From Verticillium longisporum (Eukaryota; Ascomycota; Sordariomycetes; Glomerellales; Plectosphaerellaceae), in assembly GCA_019188255.1 (NCBI GenBank), contig JAETXT010000005.1:4092001-4156000 (forward strand): 64,000 nt of DNA. The letters run 5' to 3'. Under the pieces are notes generated by a model. That model saw only the letters and a list, made by a program, of their open reading frames with translations. It did no database searches and was not told the DNA's origin. Both the position numbers and the translations under genes were made by a program. Position 1 is the stretch's first letter, and the number at the start of each line of letters is the position of its first letter. This document shows positions 53,573 through 64,000 of the stretch, in pieces.

Positions 53573-55960
53573 ATGGCCGACACAGCCATACCAGATCCAC
53601 ATTTCCAGCAGGAAGACCACCAGGCTGCCTACGTCTTCCGGCCCCGAGAAGAGGGCGCCTCAGCCGAGCGGGCCCCCAAGCGCCGGCGCACCTCGAAGAA
53701 GACCTCTGAGCTCCGACCCGAGAACGCCAACGACGATGGAAGGCCCGACCCTTGGCAGGCAGAGAATGCGGAGGACGAGCCCTCATGGTTTGTTCCGCTG
53801 TTGAACGGGGCCGAGGCGCCCGCGTGCGTGCGCCTCCGCGAGAGGCTCTTCCGGTCGAGCTGGCGGGACATCGAGGGGCGGGTGCAGACCATCTTGCGCG
53901 ACGCCAACTCGGCGACGCTGGGGCAGGTGGCCGAGTTTGCATGGGGACGGCACGGGGGGCGCGCGGAGGCGGACGGGGACCGGCGCCAGGTGCCGGCTGC
54001 GTTCATCATGACGGGCGCCAACATTGCGTCGCAGGACTTGCTGTTCCGGCAGCTCGGCGAGAGGCTCGAGGGCGGCGCGTCGAGGAGCAGGGTCGTCAGG
54101 CTTCGGTCGGCTGAGGTGGGCAACCTCAAGGCGGTGCTGAAAAAGGTCGTCAGGGATGCGACGGCCCGGGACGATGAGGGGGACGACGACGGCGAGGTGT
54201 CTTTTGGGCAGGGTGTGAGTCGGCCGCTCTATGCTTCTGCGAGGGTGCGCGGCCTGCTGCTGACGTGGATAGGGCCGGAAATATCTCAACTATGACCTCG
54301 AGGGCTTGGCTGCGTTTGTCAAGGCACACGGGTGCCGTCACGTCTTCGTTGCTTTCCAGGACAGCGAGGGTTTCGACGGCGGTCTGCTGTCGGATCTGAT
54401 TGTGCTTTTCAGGTGAGCAAACCCCCGAATTGTCAAGAGCGAGAGTGTTTCTCCACTAACGACCTGCTCAGCTCGTGGCTCACGGACATCCCCTTTACTT
54501 TGTTGTTTGGCGTGGCGACGTCGGTCGAGCTGTTCCAGGCGCGGCTTCTCAAATCGACGTGCCAGCTTTTGTACGGTGCGCAGTTCGATGTCGTCCAGAC
54601 GTCGACCATCCTCGAGCAGATCTTCAAGCCCTCTGTTGCCGGAGCAGACGTCTCCTTGCGTCTTGGTTCGTCGCTTCTGCAGCATTTCATTGACAGGCAG
54701 CATGATCAGGTCACCAGTATCGAGTCGTTCCTGAGCTCACTCAAGTACGCATACATGTGTCACTTTTACGCCAACCCTTTAAGTATCTTTGCCGTCGAGG
54801 ATAACGAATTGAACAGCGAGCTCGTTCAATCCGAGCACCTCGAGGCATTCCGCTCACTACCCTCGTTCCGCCGCCATGTCGAAGACGCCGTCGAGACGGG
54901 CGACCTCAAATTTGCCAAGTCGGCCCTTCAAGACGATGCGTTTCTGTATGAGCAAATCTTCGACATCCCGAGCAAGAGGAGAGCCTGGTCAGCTCGGCTA
55001 CTCCGGTCCCTGGCTCTGCTAAAGAGCACAGGCGCAAACCAGGAGACCTTTTCACAGCTGTATCTGAAAGCCGTCGCCGAAGGCATCGACCTCTCGTCGG
55101 TGGACATTGGCATCCTGTCCAACGTCAAACGTCTGCAACCGGCCGACTTTATAAGCATGTTAGAGAGCCTGCTCCAGACGCTAGGACAGGGCGACAAAGA
55201 CCTCGGGCTCGAGGAGTGGAAAAGCGAGTCCAAAGAGGCGCAAGACTTGGCGTCCTCCCTCGAAGCCTGCCTTTTAGAATCCCGCGAGCTCCTGTCGGCG
55301 GCGCAAAGGGACGGCAACACGCTGCGCAGCTCCTACAGCGGCAGCAGCAGGATCCTCCGCACGACGGTCGTCGCGCAAAAGGTGCAGCTGAGCCGCGACT
55401 CGGCGGCGCTGTCAGACGCCGACAAGGCCTTTACCAAGGTCGTCGACAATGTCGCGTCGCTGCTGCAAGGTGCGGCGCACTGCGAGCCGGCGACCGACAG
55501 CTTCCTGCACGAGGCGTGGCTGTATGAGTCTAAGATGCCATACCGCGACGTCTTTGTGCCGCGGCCGAGGGTCGTCTTTGAGAGGAGCCTGATGCGACCC
55601 CATGACTATCTTGCGTGCGACTGCTGCCGGGGCCACGGCGACGGCATCTCGACGACGCTGCCCGTGACCTCGCTGTTGTATCATCTGTACCTCGAGGGCG
55701 GCAGCCTCATCAACGTTGCCGACTTGTGGGCGGCGTTCTTCGCCATGATTGGCGACGAGGCCGACGAGGGCGAGACCGTCGAAGGTCCTGGGCCAGCAGC
55801 TGCAGCTGAACACGCAGCTGGCGTTCGAGCTGGCGGAGGACACAGCGAGAGGGTCGCGCTGGTCTTGTTCTACCAGGGCCTGGCCGAGCTCAAGGCACTG
55901 GGCTTTGTCAAGGCTAGCAGGAAGAAGGTCGACCACATTGCGAAGCTGAAATGGCTATGA
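53573..55960 (+). CDS. ORC3: Origin recognition complex subunit 3, 3 exons
   Basis: CDS of 2271 nt, 756 aa: exons 53573-54214, 54273-54412, 54472-55960; introns 58 and 59 nt (CACTAAC branch in the second). A subunit of the hexameric ORC that marks replication origins in the nucleus. The N-terminal basic tract (PKRRRTSKK) precedes the AAA+-like fold (AAFIMTGANIASQD, then YLNYDLEGLAAFVKAHGCRHVFVAFQDSEGFD, then SWLTDIPFTLLFGVATSVELF), which lacks functional Walker motifs as in other Orc3 proteins. A helical insert and a C-terminal winged-helix end follow (LFYQGLAELKALGFVKASRKKVDHIAKLKW). A short Gly/Ala low-complexity stretch precedes the last motif. Confidence 0.93.
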
Positions 55961-58241
55961 TCCATCTCGGGCCTCGTTGTGGGGTGAGCCGTCCTTTGTG
56001 ACAAATCCAGGAGAACAATGGATGCGAGAACCACGCGACGTTGAAAGTGCCTGGCCCAAGGGACTGGGTCTTGGAGTTTGGAGTCGGACCTGGATCTGGA
56101 CCTGGGCCTCGAGATGAGCCTAGAAGCCTCCTGTCAATAAGGGGAGGCTAAGAGGGCTGCGTTAGACTTTCCGGGGACAGCCTCGTAGACGCCAGCACCG
56201 GTCTAGGACTGGTTGGTTCCAGACGTTCGGATCGCGAGGCGCCGAGAGCGAGAGCGTCCCCTCCTGTTTCTTTCATCCTCATGGGCTCCTCCCAGATGCT
56301 TTGCTAGCTAGGCCACTTCTGAGTCAGTAATATCCGATAATGCATGAGAAAGGACAATTTTGGGGCATTGAGGGGCCTTGAAGGGCATTGAACGGCATTG
56401 AACGGGGGGAGGGGGCTTTGTCGCTCGGTCGGAACAACGGACTTGTGTGTTGTTCAAGCCGCCACGGTATTTCGCCACGAAATGGCGAATCGGCATTCTA
56501 GCAGCACTCAAGTCGGCTGGTTCCCTCGCGCCAAGAATGATGATGGTATCGCCGACGCCAAACACCTGCAGTCGCCGTCATGTCATAGATGGGGCGCCCC
56601 TCTTCCAACTTCATCTTAATCTCCGTCAGAATCACACCAAAGATCAAAGACTCTTTTTTTTTCAGCAGCATGGGCCCGAGGGCAGCAGAAATGTCATCTT
56701 TGTGTGTCTCGGGGGCCATTCTACATGCGGCGGGGGAACCCACCACGCTTGTCGCCCGCCGGTGATGATGTCTCACCACAGACACAAAGAAAACCCCTCG
56801 AACCACGAGGGAGGCGTACATCCCGAGAACCTGGCTCGACATTGACGGCGCTCTCACTCTGACGAGCTCTCTGTCTGCCATCCGGTCTGCTGTCAATACC
56901 CCTGCCTTCTTCTTCTGGGTCTCCCTCATCGCAGTTTCGTCTGAAGAATGGCACGAACAGTTCACGAAGGAGGGGGAAGACGTGGGAGCTTACACGCCTT
57001 CGCTTGCCTTGCCTCATTGACCTAGGTGCCCTACTCTGTCTCGCCTGACGTCGTAGCGTCTATTGACCTAGTGCGCCTCCCAACCGGCCTGCCCACCATG
57101 GACCCTGGCCTTCTGGGCTGAAGCGACCACCTGGAACAACCGCGGCGTTCATTTACCCTCATGCGGCGGCTCGGTCTCGTCACCTTCTGCCCCATGCCCC
57201 CCCCGTCGCCTCCGTCGTGCCCCGTCTGTCGGTGAGTGCCGTGCTCATGTGGGCGCGGGCTGGCGGGCTGGCTCGCTGTGGCTCGCTGGTGAATTGATCC
57301 TACCTGACGCGATGTTGATTCTCTTTCTCTTGGCCCGCTTTGCCGGCGGCGCGGGACCTGATGTCCCCTTTCCTGCTACTGGGGTGGGCACGCCCCTTTG
57401 GCGTGGTGTCTTGGAATTGGCGTCAAAGGATCGTCGAAGACGCACACACCTAGACATGCACACACGCAGACACCACCCCCCCTTCTCCCCTCCACCTCGG
57501 GTGCTGTGTTTCCTTTCGAGGCATACAAGAAGGAGGCCGGCGCGCACTTTCCTTTGACAGAGCTGAAGGCGAAAGATGGTGTTCTCGGTTCCTGAATGAT
57601 CTAAGCCTTGTATACATATTCCATTGCTGTCCTTCTCGCCTTATACCCCAAGTATCCTCTTAGACCAGTATCTCCTACCTTTTGGCAACGTACCACCTGG
57701 ATTAAATACCCTCTAAGCAAGACTCTTCTGCCGCCTTCTCAACATCACCCTGCGAACAACAGCTTCTTATCGGGAAGGATTTGAAAAGGACAAGGAACTT
57801 TGACTGGTCTGCTCCTCCTCTCTCTCTCTCCCTCTCACGCATCACGGGTCACGGATGCGAAACAAGCAAACCCCAATCTCAACGGCTACACAAAACGGGC
57901 TCTGAGGTCCTGACAACCACCACTCATTCGGACTCCCGAACCCACGAAACTGGGGGGCGCAAACTACAGAGCTGCCAAAAAAAGCAAACCTGATCCTCTT
58001 CCGCAGCAGATAGAAGGAGGGATCGTCGCCTTCTAGAAAACCACGCGGGACACACGCACCAGCTACCTGCCACTGCCACTGCCAGCCTGTCACGCCTTCA
58101 ATCTCCGACCTAAGACATCCTGCAACGCCCATCACATAACCACGCACCACCACCTGGCAAGAACGCAGGAAAAAGGAAACGAAGAGGGTAGAAGAAAAAG
58201 AAAAATACGAATTAGCGACCCCCCCCTTTCCCCGTTCAGCA
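55961..58241. other. 2.3-kb intergenic region
   Basis: Downstream of ORC3 and upstream of a small basic orphan. Imperfect GGCATTGA repeats lie at about 56363-56402. Pyrimidine-rich stretches and many short frames occur but no convincing gene. The last about 500 bp look like a long 5' leader. Confidence 0.5.
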
Positions 58242-58965
58242 ATGTCCACCAGCCGACCAAACGCCCGCGGCCGCTCCCCTTCTCGAAGCGGCCGCGGCAG
58301 CAACGCCAGCAGCGGCACCTCGACACGAGCAAGGGCCAGCACGGCCAGCGCCAGCACCAGCACCAGCGCCCGCACACATCCCAGCGCCGGCCCCGGCGGC
58401 ATCATCGCCCGCCGCGCCGCCCGCTCGCCGGCCTTCCGCGAGAAGCTCCGCCAGATGGCCCTGGGCCTGCAACCCCTCGTCCAGGTCACGACGGGCAACG
58501 TCCACCCGTCCTTCCCGCGCACACTGCTGGGCTTCTGGCTGCTCACCGAGCCCGAGCTCGACGAGATGGCCCGCTTCTACCACCAGCGCACGCCCGGCCC
58601 GCACTCGGCCAAGTATCCCTGCCCCATCACCTGGGGACCCAGCCTCACTCTTGATGAGAAGAGGAGGAAGATTGGCAAGTTCATCGGCCTCAGGTACGTT
58701 CCTCCGCATTGCATTGCCTTTTTTGCCCTCTTTTCCTTGACGGGAGAAGTCAAAGCATGGAGTGAGAAAAACTGACTGTTGCAGTAGGGGTTGCCTGACG
58801 CCCATCGCCGTCCGCTCTTCGCCCCAAAAGTCCTTGGGCGCCTCAGCAGCTCTGCGCCCCAGCTGGTTCAAGACGGAAGAGCAGATTGAGGAGGACGCGA
58901 GGAAGGCGCGCGTCGCTGCCGATGAGGACGACGCCATGAAGAAGAAGCTGCACTGGTATGTGTGA
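58242..58965 (+). CDS. Basic N-terminal/acidic C-terminal orphan, at least 2 exons
   Basis: Exon 1 58242-58693, intron 58694-58787 (or 58784), exon 2 to TGA 58965; about 209 aa. The acceptor is a CAGTAG tandem (NAGNAG), so FIGLRGC and FIGLSRGC forms are both possible. The N-terminus is Ser/Arg/Gly-rich and disordered. The core is compact (FREKLRQMALGLQPLVQ, FPRTLLGFWLLTEPELDEMARFYHQ, ITWGPSLTLDEKRRKIGKFIGL), and the last part is acidic/helical. Function is unknown. A strong GTATGT donor at 58956 and a T-rich CATAG acceptor ending at 59155 could instead splice to an exon ending at 59423 (about 295 aa). Confidence 0.72.
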
Positions 58966-59701
58966 GCGTTGCTTCTTTCATCAATGTATAGGGCAACCGC
59001 CCTTTCCTCGGGGCAGAACACCTTTCCCTCTATGAGAAACATGAATCGGAGCGTGGAGTTTACGGTACCAGGAGGGGGGTGGGGGGGACATCTTTTTTCG
59101 GCATCTCTTTGTTTCCTACTTGAATGGCTCTTTTTTTTTCATTTCAACTACATAGCACTGATCTTGGGGACCTGGTCGCATTTACAACTGCAGAGTACGA
59201 CGGATGGGAAGAGAAGCGGAGGCTTTCAGCATACCCGGTAACGGACCTGACTGCATTGGGGGGCCGTTTATCCATAGAATCACGGAGTTCCAGGCGGGGA
59301 GCGGGGAGCGGGGGCATAGCACGCATAGCAGCGCGGCTCGCGTCACGTTTTGCTGCGAAGCATTTTGCATCAAACATCGTTATTTTCACGAGATTTTTAT
59401 TTCATTTGATTATAAAAAACTAATCAATGAGTAATTCCCGTGCCTTGTCTGGGTGACCATCCAGACAGACCCTCTGAACGCCGAGCAAAAGGGAGAAAGC
59501 CCTAGAGGAGCACCGGACTGGTATGAGATGCCGGGGGCTCAGACCGAGCCGAGGATGAAGACTGCAGACTATACAGCATGAGTGTTGTTGTGGGTGTGAT
59601 GAGCGCCTGACGCTGGTGAGATGGGCGGGGAGGATATATATTGGTGGCCAAGGCGGAATCGTAAGAGGGAGTACGAGGCGGTCATCGGGACAGACACCCG
59701 T
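58966..59701. other. Convergent intergenic region
   Basis: Between the basic orphan and SEC66. The first 450 bp may hold an alternative last exon of the orphan. A G6-T-G7 run lies near 59074-59087. Confidence 0.5.
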
Positions 59702-60542
59702 TTACGCCTCGACCTTCTTCGTGTCCACCAGCACGGCATCACCATCGACGCTGGGCGGGTTCGTCGAGTCGGCCTCCTCGCTGTCGAGCTCCTTCATAAA
59801 GTCGGCCTGAATGGTACCCCTGCGCTTCTCCCACCACTCCTTCTCGGCGTCGACCTGGTCCTGGATCTCGTCGAGGCGGTTGCGCACCACCGTGTTGGCG
59901 GCAATCTCGTTGGCGGACTGGAAGATGATCTGGCCCCAGTTGGGAGCGAGGGCGTTGGCCTGCGGCGAGGAGGAGACACAAATGTTAGCAAGCAAGACAC
60001 GGCACACATCCGCTGGCGAGCGCAGCGCCTGGATCCCTCGCAAGACGTACCTCCATGACGACGTCCCTAAGTTCGTCCTCCATCTCCTTCTCGGCGCGCT
60101 GGAACCGCTGCCACAGGTCGTCGCCGACGCTGCCCTTTTGCAGCAGCGAGCTGCACGCCTGCTTCGCCGTCCTGATCTGCACGAGCCTGTGGATGTCCTC
60201 GACGGCGCGCCGCAGCAGTGCCGCCCTGATGACGCTGTCGGGGATACGGGGGCCCTTCTCGGAGGAGTCCTCGGGGTTGATGTGCAGGAGGGAGAGGTAG
60301 ATGTTGCGCTGGAGGTGCGGGCCGAACCATGGCGCCAGGTTCGCGCTTTGTGCTAGAAAGAGGGAAAAGGCAAAGTCAGAACCACGGCACACTATGTAGG
60401 AAGATCTTCATGTCAACGTACCGGCCTTGCGCTTGCGGTAAATGTTGGAAAAGGTGAAGAGGGCGCTGCCGAGGACGAGAACGTAGGCGGCAGGGAGCAC
60501 GAGGCTCACCCAGTCGACTTCGGGGATGCCAAAGCTGACCAT
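59702..60542 (-). CDS. SEC66: SEC66, subunit of the Sec62/63 ER translocon complex, 3 exons
   Basis: CDS of 681 nt, 226 aa: exons 60542-60422, 60352-60051, 59959-59702; introns 69 and 91 nt. One membrane segment near residues 10-32 (VSLVLPAAYVLVLGSALFTF) is followed by a basic NIYRKRKA cap, then a cytosolic helical domain with the family motif (LAPWFGPHLQRNIYLSLLH) and a coiled, Glu/Arg-rich C-terminus (QVDAEKEWWEKRRGTIQADFMKEL). It acts with Sec63 in post-translational protein import at the ER membrane. It is divergent from NPL4. Confidence 0.93.
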
Positions 60543-61257
60543 GGCTGCGGTTTCCGCGTGTGCGAGGATCTATGCGTTTGTTGCAGAGTGGTCGACGTCT
60601 AGCAGAGAGAGGCAAGCGAAGGTGGTGGTGGTGGTCGTCGTGGTGCGCGTAAGGAGTGTCGCGATGGTTCAAAGATGCCAGCTTGGGGGAAAGTGACCCT
60701 TGTCCGTTTGACGTGATGCAACTTGTACTTTTCGAGTCGAGGTCAATCAGAGATGTGGCTCGATTGCGCCGTCCAGGGTTCCTTGGCTTATCTAATCTAC
60801 TCATCTTAGGTACCTTACCTTGGGTACCTACCTTGGGTACCTCGATAGCCTGGTAGGCTGGTAGGCCCACTGCGATTCCGCCCCGCGCTGTCAAGGGATC
60901 CACTTGTGCTGGAGGCAGCTCCTGATGACGCTGGACCTGACGACCCGGAGGCTCTTGCATTTGTGAGCACAGCACTGGTACCACTACCACCACCACGCAT
61001 CTTACCAGAGCTTCGAAACCATCTTTAAGCTTCCACCTACCCAGAAAGGCCCTTCTACAAAGAACTCCAAATCCCTGGCGCGTCATTGTTCGAATCTGCA
61101 GCCTCCGACCCTGGATCTACTTGTCCCTGCATTTTCGCATTCCACCGCTCCCGAACCCTGCTGTTCACCCACCACCTTGACCACCAAAGCACGAACCAGA
61201 CCCTGTCTCGCGTACCGACATCGACACCCCTAGCCTGCAGCAGGAAGCCATACCGCC
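60543..61257. promoter_or_regulatory. Divergent promoter of SEC66 and NPL4
   Basis: 715 bp between the two start codons. It includes a GT-rich microsatellite at about 60620-60643 and a cluster of GGTACCT motifs at 60808-60842. Both genes act in ER protein handling, so shared control is plausible but not shown. Confidence 0.55.
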
Positions 61258-63426
61258 ATGTTACTGAGAGTCCGTGGTCCGGATGGCATGAGCCGTCTGA
61301 CCGTTGACCAAAACGACAACTTTGGAGATCTCGGCCGCCAGCTTCTTCCCAACCTTCCCATCACTGTCGACCCCACGACCATTACCCTCTCCAACAACCC
61401 CAACGGCAATGATTCCAAGCGCCTGGGGGACATCGCCAACTTTAAACTCGGACAGATCGGTCTCAAGTAAGCCTGCTTTTTGTCAGCCATCACATGTTCA
61501 AGCCATACTAACTCGGCGCGCCCGCACAAAGGCACGGCGATCTCATCTTCATTACATACAAGCACCAAGATGCTCTTTCCAATGGCGACGCTAATGGAGC
61601 CACACCATCGGCTTCAGCCCAGATCCTCCCTTCTTCAAACCGACTGAATGGCAAACCCATCCTGCCAACCGAGGACGTGCCCGTTGACCCCCTGCCGTCC
61701 ACGGCGGCGACAGTCGAAAGGATCAGTAAACCCTGGGAGGTGGTAAAGCAGTCGGCGTTGGACGACCGACTGGACAAGAAGAATGGCAAGATCCCACGAG
61801 GTCGCGATCACAAAATGTGCAAGCACGGGCCCAAGGGCATGTGCGACTACTGCATGCCCCTCGACCCCTTCAACGCCAAGTACCTCGACGAAAAGAAGAT
61901 CAAATACCTGTCCATCCACTCCTACCTGCGCAAGAACAACGCCGCCACAAATAAGCCCGAACTCGGAAGCTCCTTCATACCGCCCCTGCAGGAGCCTTAT
62001 TTCCGCGTCAAGCGGGACTGTCCCTCAGGGCACCCGCAGTGGCCCGAGGGCATCTGTTCCAAGTGCCAGCCCAGCGCCATTTCTCTCCAGCCCCAGACCT
62101 TCCGAAACGTCGATCACGTCGAGTTTTCCGACCCCTCCATCATCAACACCTTTATCGATGCGTGGCGAAAGACGGGCTCGCAGCGCTTGGGGTACCTCTA
62201 CGGCCGATACGCAGAATACGAAGAGGTGCCCCTCGGTGTCAAAGCTGTTGTCGAGGCCATCTACGAGGTGCCTCAGGTCGACGAGTCGGATGGCGTTTCG
62301 TTGAATGTGTGGGAGAATGAGGAGGAGGTGAACAAGGTTGCCAGGATGTGCGGGCTGCAACAGGTCGGCGTCATCTGGACCGACCTCCTCGATGCCGGCA
62401 ACGGGGACGGCTCAGTCGTCTGCAAACGCCACGCCGACTCGTACTTCCTGGCCGCCCAAGAGATTTGCTTCTCATCGAGACTGCAGGCCCAACATCCCAA
62501 GCCTTCCAAGTGGAGCGACACTGGCCGGTTCGGCTCCAACTTTGTTACGTGCGTCATCAGCGGCAACGAGTCTGGCGAGATTGCTATTTCGGCTTACCAG
62601 GTGTCCAACGACGCGGTGGAGATGGTTCGGGCAGGTCTCATCGAGCCCTCTGCGGATCCAACACAAATGCTCGTCCGTGATGAGGAGGAGGATGATGGGA
62701 CTGCGAGCCGCACTCGCTACGTGCCGGAAGTCTTCTACCGAAGAATCAACGAGTACGGCGCCAACGTTCAGGAGAACGCAAAGCCCGCGTTCCCGGCAGA
62801 GTATCTGTTCGTCACACTAACCCACGGCTTCCCTGCCGACCCCAAGCCTACTTTCATCCAGCCTGGTTTCCCGATTGAGAACCGTGAATACATTGGCGAA
62901 AGCCAAGAGCACTCTGCTGTCACCAAGATTCTCAAGTTCAATGGCGGCCAAAAGTCCAAGGATGATGGCCTTGAGATGTCCAACTTTCATCTCCTGTGCT
63001 TCGTCCACCAAATGGGCATCTTATCCAAGGTTCGTGCAAAGGGCCCGGGGTCTGCCGTTCTCGCAGCTAACCCTGTTTCTTAGGATGAGGAGGCGCTCCT
63101 CTGTCGCGTGGCCGCTCAGCACGACCTCGCTGATTCATACCAGCTACGCTCCACTGAAGGTTGGCAGACGCTCCAGGCGATCCTGTCATCGGCAGGTGAG
63201 ACAACCCCCACCGTGACACCAAACCCAAGAAGCGCTCGAGGGAGCCTGAGGGACACCCATATGCTCCCCCACAAGATCTGGTTCCGTTGGAGTCAACGGC
63301 GCCGGCGCCGCGGACAGCGACACTCCTCCCCATTCAGCACGCATCCCCAGCGAGCCCGGAGAACCGCTTGCTAAACGATTTGCTGCCTTCAGGCTAAACG
63401 AGCGTCAACGATCTCATGGATCGTGA
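61258..63426 (+). CDS. NPL4: NPL4, Cdc48/p97 cofactor for ERAD; C-terminal frame uncertain
   Basis: Exons 61258-61466, 61532-63029 and from 63084; introns 65 nt (ATACTAACT branch) and 54 nt (GCTAACC branch). With Ufd1, Npl4 recruits Cdc48 to ubiquitylated substrates. Landmarks: an N-terminal ubiquitin-like domain ([14 protein letters not shown]), the first zinc module ([19 protein letters not shown] near residue 166), an MPN region ([15 protein letters not shown]... [18 protein letters not shown]) and the long C-terminal domain. After AILSSAG the family-like end ([18 protein letters not shown], stop 63426) lies in another frame. It is reached by adding one C to each of two CCCCC runs (near 63205 and 63268; 683 aa) or by a 55-nt intron 63196-63250 with a GAG acceptor (664 aa). 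Unmodified, the frame stops at 63374. Confidence 0.9.
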
Positions 63427-64000
63427 GATGGCAACGACTTCATACCGGACGACATGTGTGTTGTAGTGGCTGGTCGGAGGAAGGCACAGGATGAAGGGCG
63501 AAATGCGCCACGTGGTTCCGGGAAGCTAAAGGAACCATTTTCTGATTTTCAGGGGGGAAAAGGGGGGGTGGTGGTTTCTCGGTTTCTAGTCACACGACCC
63601 GCAGATCACCCCCAAGGGCGGATGCGACAGTCAGTGATGGTGTTCCGGACGTGGGTGCATTTAGACGCGGCAGGGAAAGGCTAAAGGTCCCCGGAGCCGG
63701 AATGCGACGGGGCAAAATAGCTTGGCACGCTCAATCACGTTACTCGTTATGATGCGCAAATACACTCAACCGTGTCTCGCCGTGTCTCTCGTGTCTCTCG
63801 TGTCTCACCATGCGACTCCTTCGTACTTGAACTGACTTTTTTATAATTTTTCCCCGTTTCTCAACCTAACTACTCCAGGCTACCGACCCGACTACTTTGC
63901 AAGCAGACCGTCCCTCTCCCCTGCCCTCTCCTGACTGGTCTACGTTCCCAACGTTGCAAACTAGCGCCAGCCGAACAAGATCTTGAAATCACACATCAAC
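63427..64000. other. Downstream of NPL4 to window end
   Basis: No gene was recognised. CGTGTCTCT-type tandem units lie at 63771-63807, followed by C/T-rich sequence that could be the leader of a gene beyond the window. Confidence 0.5.

Noticed and set aside
55765..55860. Suspected frameshift in the ORC3 C-terminal region
   Set aside because: A neighbouring frame looks protein-like, but the original frame leads directly into the conserved LFYQGLAELKALGFVKASRKKVDHIAK block, so no shift is needed.

Overview
This window is nuclear DNA of a filamentous ascomycete (Pezizomycotina), most likely a Sordariomycete. Evidence: short GT-AG introns (mostly 48-105 nt) with CTAAC/CTGAC-type branch sites, fungal-only families (Zn2Cys6 regulators, DUF3425 bZIP, DUF2417), GC-rich coding sequence with a few AT-rich patches, and recurrent TACCTAGGTA/GGTACCT motifs in spacers. 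The species cannot be named from sequence alone. I reconstructed 21 protein genes and one pseudogene fragment by reading splice sites by eye. No tRNA, rRNA, CRISPR array or intact transposon was recognised.

Layout. 0-5.6 kb: a Zn2Cys6 regulator and an ELMO/CED-12 protein, convergent. 6.2-15.5 kb: an accessory-looking island with a sulfatase remnant next to a strong hairpin, an eight-exon MFS sugar transporter, a small kinase-like protein, a bZIP/DUF3425 regulator divergent from a frameshifted aldo/keto reductase, and an AT-rich relic. 15.7-32 kb: U2AF small subunit, oxysterol-binding protein, a 1125-aa orphan, a DUF2417 membrane protein with a hydrolase-like domain, and a Ser-rich orphan. 34-41.8 kb: a Pro/Gln-rich orphan, a tandem-E2 (UBE2Z-like) protein, RFC2 and a coiled-coil protein. 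42.3-64 kb: BRR2, a PWWP protein with a LEDGF-like layout, ORC3, a basic orphan, and a divergent SEC66/NPL4 pair.

The conserved genes are scattered housekeeping functions: splicing (U2AF small subunit, BRR2), replication (RFC2, ORC3), ER and ubiquitin handling (SEC66, NPL4, E2), lipid transfer (OSBP) and chromatin (PWWP). They do not form one operon-like pathway. The closest functional pairing is SEC66/NPL4, which share a 715-bp divergent promoter.

The most unusual feature is the number of apparent lesions in otherwise well-formed genes: two in-frame TAGs in the regulator, one TAG and one TAA in two orphans, a one-base frameshift in the reductase, an ambiguous NPL4 C-terminus, and loss of a zinc-ligand His in U2AF. 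Sequence error, real decay and unusual splicing are all possible and are kept apart below. I found no convincing new multi-gene system.
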